From contig CANLCU010000003.1 of assembly GCA_947489135.1 (NCBI GenBank), positions 1 through 50,436 on the forward strand: a stretch of DNA of 50,436 nucleotides, read 5' to 3'. A model generated the notes under the pieces. The model was not told the DNA's origin and did not search any database. It was given only the letters and a program-made list of their open reading frames with translations. The number at the start of each line of letters is the position of its first letter. Position 1 is the stretch's first letter. Source of the DNA: Micrococcales bacterium. Lineage in GTDB: Bacteria; Actinomycetota; Actinomycetes; Actinomycetales; Microbacteriaceae. The position numbers and the translations under genes are program-made. Shown here one piece after another: positions 46,218 to 50,436 of this stretch.

Positions 46218-47387
46218 TTAACTCGTAAGCCCTGCTCGGGCAGCACCATCAAGTGCCTTAGGTAATGCAGCTAACACTGCATCAATGTCAGCATCAGTGC
46301 TTTCTTTACCTAGAGTCATACGAATACAACCGAGTGCTTCTCGCTCTGTTCTACCCATCGCCACTAGAACGTGTGAAGGACCATTCACTCCAGCCTGACA
46401 GGCAGAACCAACAGACACGCAAACACCCTGTTGATCTAGAAGGAACAGTAGTGAATCCCCTGAACATCCTTCAAAGGTGAAGTGTGCATTGTGCGGCATA
46501 CGTTTTGAATCTCTTGCTGTGTGATGAGCAAGTGGAGAGAGTGCCAACACACCTTGAACTAAGCGATCACGAAGTGCAGAGAGTCTTTTAGTTTCAGTTT
46601 CTAGTTCAGCAACAGCTAGTTCAGCAGCAAGCGCAAATGCTTTAGCCACTGGAGCATTCATGGTTCCAGATCTCATGCCTCGTTCTTGACCGCCACCGTG
46701 AATGATTGAAACAAGCTTTGTGCTTCTAGAAACTATTAGAGCACCTGCTCCAACTGGACCGCCAACCTTGTGAGCTGAGATACTCATGGTGCTAAGTCCA
46801 GAGTTTGAAAAACTTACTGGAATGTGACCAAAGGCAGCAATAGCGTCTGAGTGAACCGGGATGTCAAACTTCTTAGCTATTGCAACTACCTTTGCCATGT
46901 CTGTAACAACACCGGTTTCATTGTTTGCCCACATCAAATTCACTAGAGCCACTCTTTGATGGTTTTCTTCCAGAAACTTCTCAAAGAAATCAAAATCAAT
47001 GATTCCCTGGTAATCAACCGGCAGCCAAACAATCTCAGCTCCATCATGGTTTTGTAACCACTCCATTGGATCAATAGAGGCATGATGTTCTGTTCCGGAA
47101 GAAACTATCAAAGGTCGAACGATTTCTTCACTATTCCTTTGCCAGTAGAGACCTTTGATAGCTAGGTTGTCGCTCTCAGTACCACCAGCGGTGAAGATAA
47201 CTTCACTTCTATTGCAATCAACTGATCTTGCTACAGACTCTCTAGCTTCTTCTAGAGCTCTGCGAATCTTTTGACCTGTGCTGTGCACAGAAGAAGGGTT
47301 ACCTAGGTTCTGTAGATGTTCTGCGTAGCACTCAAACACTTCTTTACGAAGTGGTGCGGTTGCTGCATAGTCAAGATAAACAGTCAT
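46218..47387 (-). CDS. Cysteine desulfurase (NifS/IscS class)
   Basis: A PLP enzyme that releases sulfur from cysteine as persulfide, 389 residues. The N-terminus YLDYAATAPLRKEV is typical. The PLP lysine is in SISAHKVGGPVGAGAL near residue 206. The catalytic Cys is in VSVGSACQAGVNGPSHVL near 330, on the flexible loop of IscS-type (class I) enzymes. Directly upstream of mnmA, it probably serves tRNA thiolation, perhaps also Fe-S assembly (no isc or suf scaffold gene nearby). It is preceded by two bases from the TPR protein stop. Confidence 0.94.
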   Translation of the reverse strand: MTVYLDYAATAPLRKEVFECYAEHLQNLGNPSSVHSTGQKIRRALEEARESVARSVDCNRSEVIFTAGGTESDNLAIKGLYWQRNSEEIVRPLIVSSGTEHHASIDPMEWLQNHDGAEIVWLPVDYQGIIDFDFFEKFLEENHQRVALVNLMWANNETGVVTDMAKVVAIAKKFDIPVHSDAIAAFGHIPVSFSNSGLSTMSISAHKVGGPVGAGALIVSRSTKLVSIIHGGGQERGMRSGTMNAPVAKAFALAAELAVAELETETKRLSALRDRLVQGVLALSPLAHHTARDSKRMPHNAHFTFEGCSGDSLLFLLDQQGVCVSVGSACQAGVNGPSHVLVAMGRTEREALGCIRMTLGKESTDADIDAVLAALPKALDGAARAGLTS

Positions 47388-47389
47388 GA

Positions 47390-48319
47390 CTAGAACAACT
47401 TAACTGCAAGTAACTTACGAGCTTCAACTACAGCGGGGTGTGATTTACCAACAGCATTGAATAGTTCTAGGAAGAGTGCAGATAAAGCCGCTCTCTCATC
47501 AGGGTTAGCTTTATCAAACCAGGCAAGTAAAAGTTCAAATGCTTCTTCAGATTGACCAACTGCTAGCTGGAAGTCGGCTTTACGCATTGCTTCAGCAACA
47601 GTCTTTGGCTCTATGGAGAGTTCCTTCTCCATGTCTCCACTGTATGTTCTCTCAACAAGTTTTACTTGGGCTAAACGGGCAACTAATTCTTCATTGGAAG
47701 GGCTTTGTTTTAGTTCTTCTTCGTAAATCTTGACCGCTGCACCAAAGTCACCCTGATCCATGGCATCTAGAGCAGCTTGCTCTGATGCTGAGAGTTGAGG
47801 TTCGGTTTCTGTTGGCTCAGCACCATCTACTTCTAGAGTTCCGTTTAGGCCTTGAGCTGCAGAAACTTCAACTAGCTTTCCGATGAAATCAACAAGTGAA
47901 GATTCAATCTGATCCCCTTGGAATAGTGGCTTTGGTTCGCCGGCCAGGATTACTGCAACTGTTGCAGGAAGGTCTACGCCGAAAGCTTCAGCAATCTTGG
48001 CATTGGCTTTGATGTCTACTTTGGCTAGTAACCACTTGCCATCTGAGGAGTTAGCTAGCTTTTCTAACTTGCCAGTAAGGGTCATGCTCTCAGCGTTGTC
48101 TGGGTTATAGAAGGCAACTACTACCGCAACTATTGAAGAGATTTCAATGATTGGCTTTAGGTTGGCTTCGTTGAGGTCAACAGCAAATGCTGGAACCTTG
48201 ACTCTTCTGCCCTGGTCAACTTGAACTGTGCTGGTGTTAGCAAGCTTTTCTTGAACAACTTTGTTTGCCAGAGAAGATAAATCAACTCCGCCACGCATTT
48301 GTGAATTCATGTCGCTCAA
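47390..48319 (-). CDS. Thioredoxin-like/TPR protein (YbbN-like) without CxxC
   Basis: 309 residues. The N-terminal part (about 50-150) has a thioredoxin-like fold (VVAFYNPDNAESM, WLLAKVDIKANAKIAEAFGV, PATVAVILAG), but the active-site CxxC is replaced by NPDN, so no redox role is expected. The C-terminal half (about 175-300) has TPR-like helices (ALDAMDQGDFGAAVKIYEEEL, ADFQLAVGQSEEAFELLLAWF). This is the plan of actinobacterial YbbN-type co-chaperones. The TTG start overlaps the upstream stop as TTGA, which supports coupled translation; an ATG nine bases later is an alternative. Confidence 0.85.
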   Translation of the reverse strand: MSDMNSQMRGGVDLSSLANKVVQEKLANTSTVQVDQGRRVKVPAFAVDLNEANLKPIIEISSIVAVVVAFYNPDNAESMTLTGKLEKLANSSDGKWLLAKVDIKANAKIAEAFGVDLPATVAVILAGEPKPLFQGDQIESSLVDFIGKLVEVSAAQGLNGTLEVDGAEPTETEPQLSASEQAALDAMDQGDFGAAVKIYEEELKQSPSNEELVARLAQVKLVERTYSGDMEKELSIEPKTVAEAMRKADFQLAVGQSEEAFELLLAWFDKANPDERAALSALFLELFNAVGKSHPAVVEARKLLAVKLF

Positions 48320-50037
48320 TTTATTGACCGAACACTTAGTAGACCCTGAGATGCACCAACAAGTCGAATCTTTTCATCTGATCCTGATTCAGGAACATAG
48401 AAGAGCAGCATGTTGCTATAAACAATCTTTAGGCCAGTTGAACTTCCAAGTGAACCTAGAAGAAGCTTCTGATCTAATGCCTTAACCGATACCGCAGCTC
48501 CTTGAGCCTTTGGTGTGATGGTTGAAGTGTCGTTCATGGTTAGGGCAATCAATCCACCGCGTTCGACTGTTTGCAGGCCGAGGATGTTTTGGTTACCCAA
48601 AGAGTGCTGGAACTTAATCTTTGAACCTACTTTTTCAACTTCATTTTTCTGTTGAATCTGAGATTCAGATAGTTCTGCATAGAACTCATCCGAGTCCAAA
48701 TTAAATTCAGTAGCGAACTTACTCTCAAGACCCTTGTTGAGTGTGTCTCCATATTTAAATGGAATGCTCTTTAGAGGTGTTACCAGGAAGGAGTCATCTT
48801 TAGCAACTGGGAGTGCTCCTACTGATTGAGCGGCTACGTTAGGGAAGTTGTCATCAGGTAGCAAATCAATTAGATACCAAAGCTTGTAGTTTTCTCTTGG
48901 GCTACTCTGCTGCAACACAAGCATCTGTGGTGCACTGGTTGTTGATTCAGACTTTGTTACAACCATAAGTGTTCTAGGCTGCCAGCCAAGTTCAGGTGCA
49001 GGTAACTCCATTGGCAGAGCAACAGTTATTGGGTTAGCCACAATTGCAGGAAGCTTAGGAATCTTCTTGCTCTTTGACTGAAGTAGATACTGAACTCTTC
49101 TGATCTGCAGAGCAGATCCTGCAACTCGCTTAACTAAAGCTTTGTCATCTCTGCTTGCATCTGCATCTTTCACAGTGGTGGCAACATCAGCAACTATTCT
49201 CTGAAGTTGAGCTTCAGTGACAACTACGGTAACTGACTCGTACTTTGGTCCTTCAAGTTCGGCAGTTGGGGAAGAACATCCTGCCAATAGAGAAAGTGAT
49301 ACTACGGCGACCGGTGCTGCCATGAATCTTCTTCTATTTGATTTGCCTATAGCTCGTCTACCTCTAACTGGAACGTTCTGCTGAATCTTGCGACGATATC
49401 TAGGACCGGTAGGTGACTTAGGAATTCTTCTTCTAGGCCCACGAAGTTTTCTAATGTGACGGAATGCCACGTAGTTCATGATCAGCGCTGCTAGAAGTAA
49501 AACAAATCCACCGATAACTAAAACCTGAGGCCAATTAATAAGTGGCTTTGAATCCCAAATCACTGCAATCTTTTCTGGTGCTCTGCTGAGTCCATTGCTT
49601 GCCAATAGAACAGCTGTGTCATCAAACATGGTCACTACGTTGAGAAGCTTGTTCTTCACAGTTAGCTGGCTTCGCCACATGTCGCTACCTGCTGGGTCGG
49701 CATCAAGGCCACCTGAGGTTACTGTGCTCACATCAGGTTCAAAGGTCTTTAGATTCAGGTTTAGGCGAGAGTAGTTAGAGGTTCCGATCCAGTCCTGGAT
49801 GTCTCTCTCACGTCCATCAGCATAGAAAATCTCATCAATACCGCTGGCTTCAACAGAAATCTCACCATCAAAGGCGGTTAGGGTGCTGTTTGGGATAAGT
49901 ACGTAGGAATAGGCTGTCGGGACCTCAAATTCGACCCTGTGGCCTGTGCTTTCAGCAAAAGGCTCACGGATAGCAAAGCCCAGTAAAACGCTTATACCTG
50001 AGGCTATTAGTAGCACTGTGGCTATAACAAAACGCAT
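48316..50037 (-). CDS. Membrane protein with internal lipoprotein-type signal, unknown function
   Basis: 573 residues; no family is recognised. Residues 1-26 are a signal anchor, about 27-165 an extracytoplasmic beta-rich domain, 171-193 a membrane helix, and 194-238 a strongly basic cytoplasmic stretch (RRRIPKSP, RGRRAIGKSNRRR). Residues 239-254 then read like a lipoprotein signal with a lipobox (MAAPVAVVSLSLLAGC, Cys254). Residues 255-573 are a predicted extracellular domain. It may be a fusion of a bitopic membrane protein and a lipoprotein, or the ATG at 49323 may be used as a second start. The 50037 start has a strong AAAGGAG ribosome site. It is first in the run with the YbbN-like gene. 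Confidence 0.75.
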   Translation of the reverse strand: MRFVIATVLLIASGISVLLGFAIREPFAESTGHRVEFEVPTAYSYVLIPNSTLTAFDGEISVEASGIDEIFYADGRERDIQDWIGTSNYSRLNLNLKTFEPDVSTVTSGGLDADPAGSDMWRSQLTVKNKLLNVVTMFDDTAVLLASNGLSRAPEKIAVIWDSKPLINWPQVLVIGGFVLLLAALIMNYVAFRHIRKLRGPRRRIPKSPTGPRYRRKIQQNVPVRGRRAIGKSNRRRFMAAPVAVVSLSLLAGCSSPTAELEGPKYESVTVVVTEAQLQRIVADVATTVKDADASRDDKALVKRVAGSALQIRRVQYLLQSKSKKIPKLPAIVANPITVALPMELPAPELGWQPRTLMVVTKSESTTSAPQMLVLQQSSPRENYKLWYLIDLLPDDNFPNVAAQSVGALPVAKDDSFLVTPLKSIPFKYGDTLNKGLESKFATEFNLDSDEFYAELSESQIQQKNEVEKVGSKIKFQHSLGNQNILGLQTVERGGLIALTMNDTSTITPKAQGAAVSVKALDQKLLLGSLGSSTGLKIVYSNMLLFYVPESGSDEKIRLVGASQGLLSVRSIN

Positions 50038-50058
50038 AATGCTCCTTTCAGGCTAAAC

Positions 50059-50087
50059 TTGGGTTGATTGACGACCCCGTCTATTCT
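50059..50087 (+). promoter_or_regulatory. Promoter of the second DivIVA-like gene (TTGGGT - 17 - TATTCT)
   Basis: TTGGGT at 50059-50064 and TATTCT at 50082-50087 have a 17-base spacer, about 17 bases ahead of the AGGAGAG ribosome site of the gene starting at 50111. The spacing and the divergent layout support it. Confidence 0.5.
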
Positions 50088-50110
50088 ACCCAAGCCCCAG
50101 GAGAGCACCC

Positions 50111-50436
50111 TTGGCAGCCGATGAGACTGATTTCCCGCTAGTGATGCGTGGCTATGACCGCGGTCTAGTCGACGACTCTATTAGGGATTTCCGCAAAGAG
50201 CTTATAAATCTGACCAATCTGAACAATCAGTTGGCTACAGAGCTAAGAGAAGCCCAGAATCGCCTAATTGAGCTTGAATCTGACGCTCAAGAGGCTAAAA
50301 GCCCTAGTTATGCAGGAGTTGGAGCAAAAGCTGCTCAAATCCTAAGTAATGCTGAGGAATTGGCCCTTAGGTTGGTTGCCGATGCTGAAGCAGAGCGTAA
50401 AGGCGTTCTAGATGGTGTCACAGCAGAACTTGAACA
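50111..50436 (+). CDS. DivIVA-like coiled-coil protein, 3' truncated by the window
   Basis: The frame is open from a TTG at 50111 to the window end (108 complete codons). The start is supported by CCAGGAGAG six bases upstream. It begins LADETDFPLVMRGYDRGLVD, matching the DivIVA-type motif of the 41839 product (residues 19-33), followed by a coiled coil (about 30-65) and a segment with YAGVGAKAAQILSNAEE, like the YAALGAQFEQTLRLAEE part of that protein. It is therefore a paralogue with a shorter N-terminus. A role in polar growth or division is inferred. Confidence 0.85.
   Translation, partial: MAADETDFPLVMRGYDRGLVDDSIRDFRKELINLTNLNNQLATELREAQNRLIELESDAQEAKSPSYAGVGAKAAQILSNAEELALRLVADAEAERKGVLDGVTAELE

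Overview
The window looks like chromosome from a small, streamlined actinobacterium, probably a planktonic (freshwater or marine) Microbacteriaceae-like lineage. Base composition is only moderate in G+C by eye. Codons CTA (Leu) and AGA (Arg) are common, intergenic gaps are short and TTG/GTG starts are frequent. The gene set fits: DivIVA-domain coiled-coil proteins, an actinobacterial-type LigA, GatCAB, a UbiA/CrtI carotenoid pair and large secreted proteins with Ig-like repeats. The genus assignment is inference. No complete mobile element, CRISPR array, rRNA or origin is seen, and no gene-free stretch exceeds 300 bases.

Region by region. 1-2664 is gcvP, cut by the window start. A secreted-protein gene (2802-3701) follows, and then a displaced second copy of the last 44 codons plus stop of gcvP (3740-3874), a recombination scar. 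3941-6456 holds a TerC-family membrane protein, a glutathione peroxidase and an SDR. 6607-13272 encodes a 2221-residue secreted surface protein. A hydrolase and a YqhA-like membrane protein follow. 14915-25352 (minus strand) is an expanded phosphate-uptake locus in the order pstC, pstA, pstS, two more surface substrate-binding-like proteins, a sortase-like protein without its catalytic residues, and pstB. 25502-28510 is a secreted GH13 amylase. Then come azlCD, a small membrane protein and tRNA-Arg. 30274-32577 is a prenyltransferase plus carotenoid desaturase pair, and 32697-35888 an RND exporter preceded by a palindromic operator-like site. Orn and tRNA-His follow. A second small secreted-protein island (36854-38337) is bracketed by two near-identical terminators. 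The end of the window is housekeeping: gatBAC, a DivIVA-like protein, ligA, mnmA, a cysteine desulfurase, a thioredoxin-like/TPR protein, a membrane protein with an internal lipobox, and the start of a second DivIVA-like gene.

Three signals stand out. First, the Pst locus couples the transporter to three secreted binding-protein-like products, two of them with C-terminal membrane anchors, and to a pseudosortase. Second, two related secreted-protein genes sit in separate islands, each beside a duplicated 3' end of the neighbouring core locus (gcvP tail; tRNA-His terminator), which suggests exchange of accessory cargo by flanking-homology recombination. Third, at least seven genes have a TAnnnT-like hexamer 6-7 bases before the start codon, so leaderless transcripts appear to be common.
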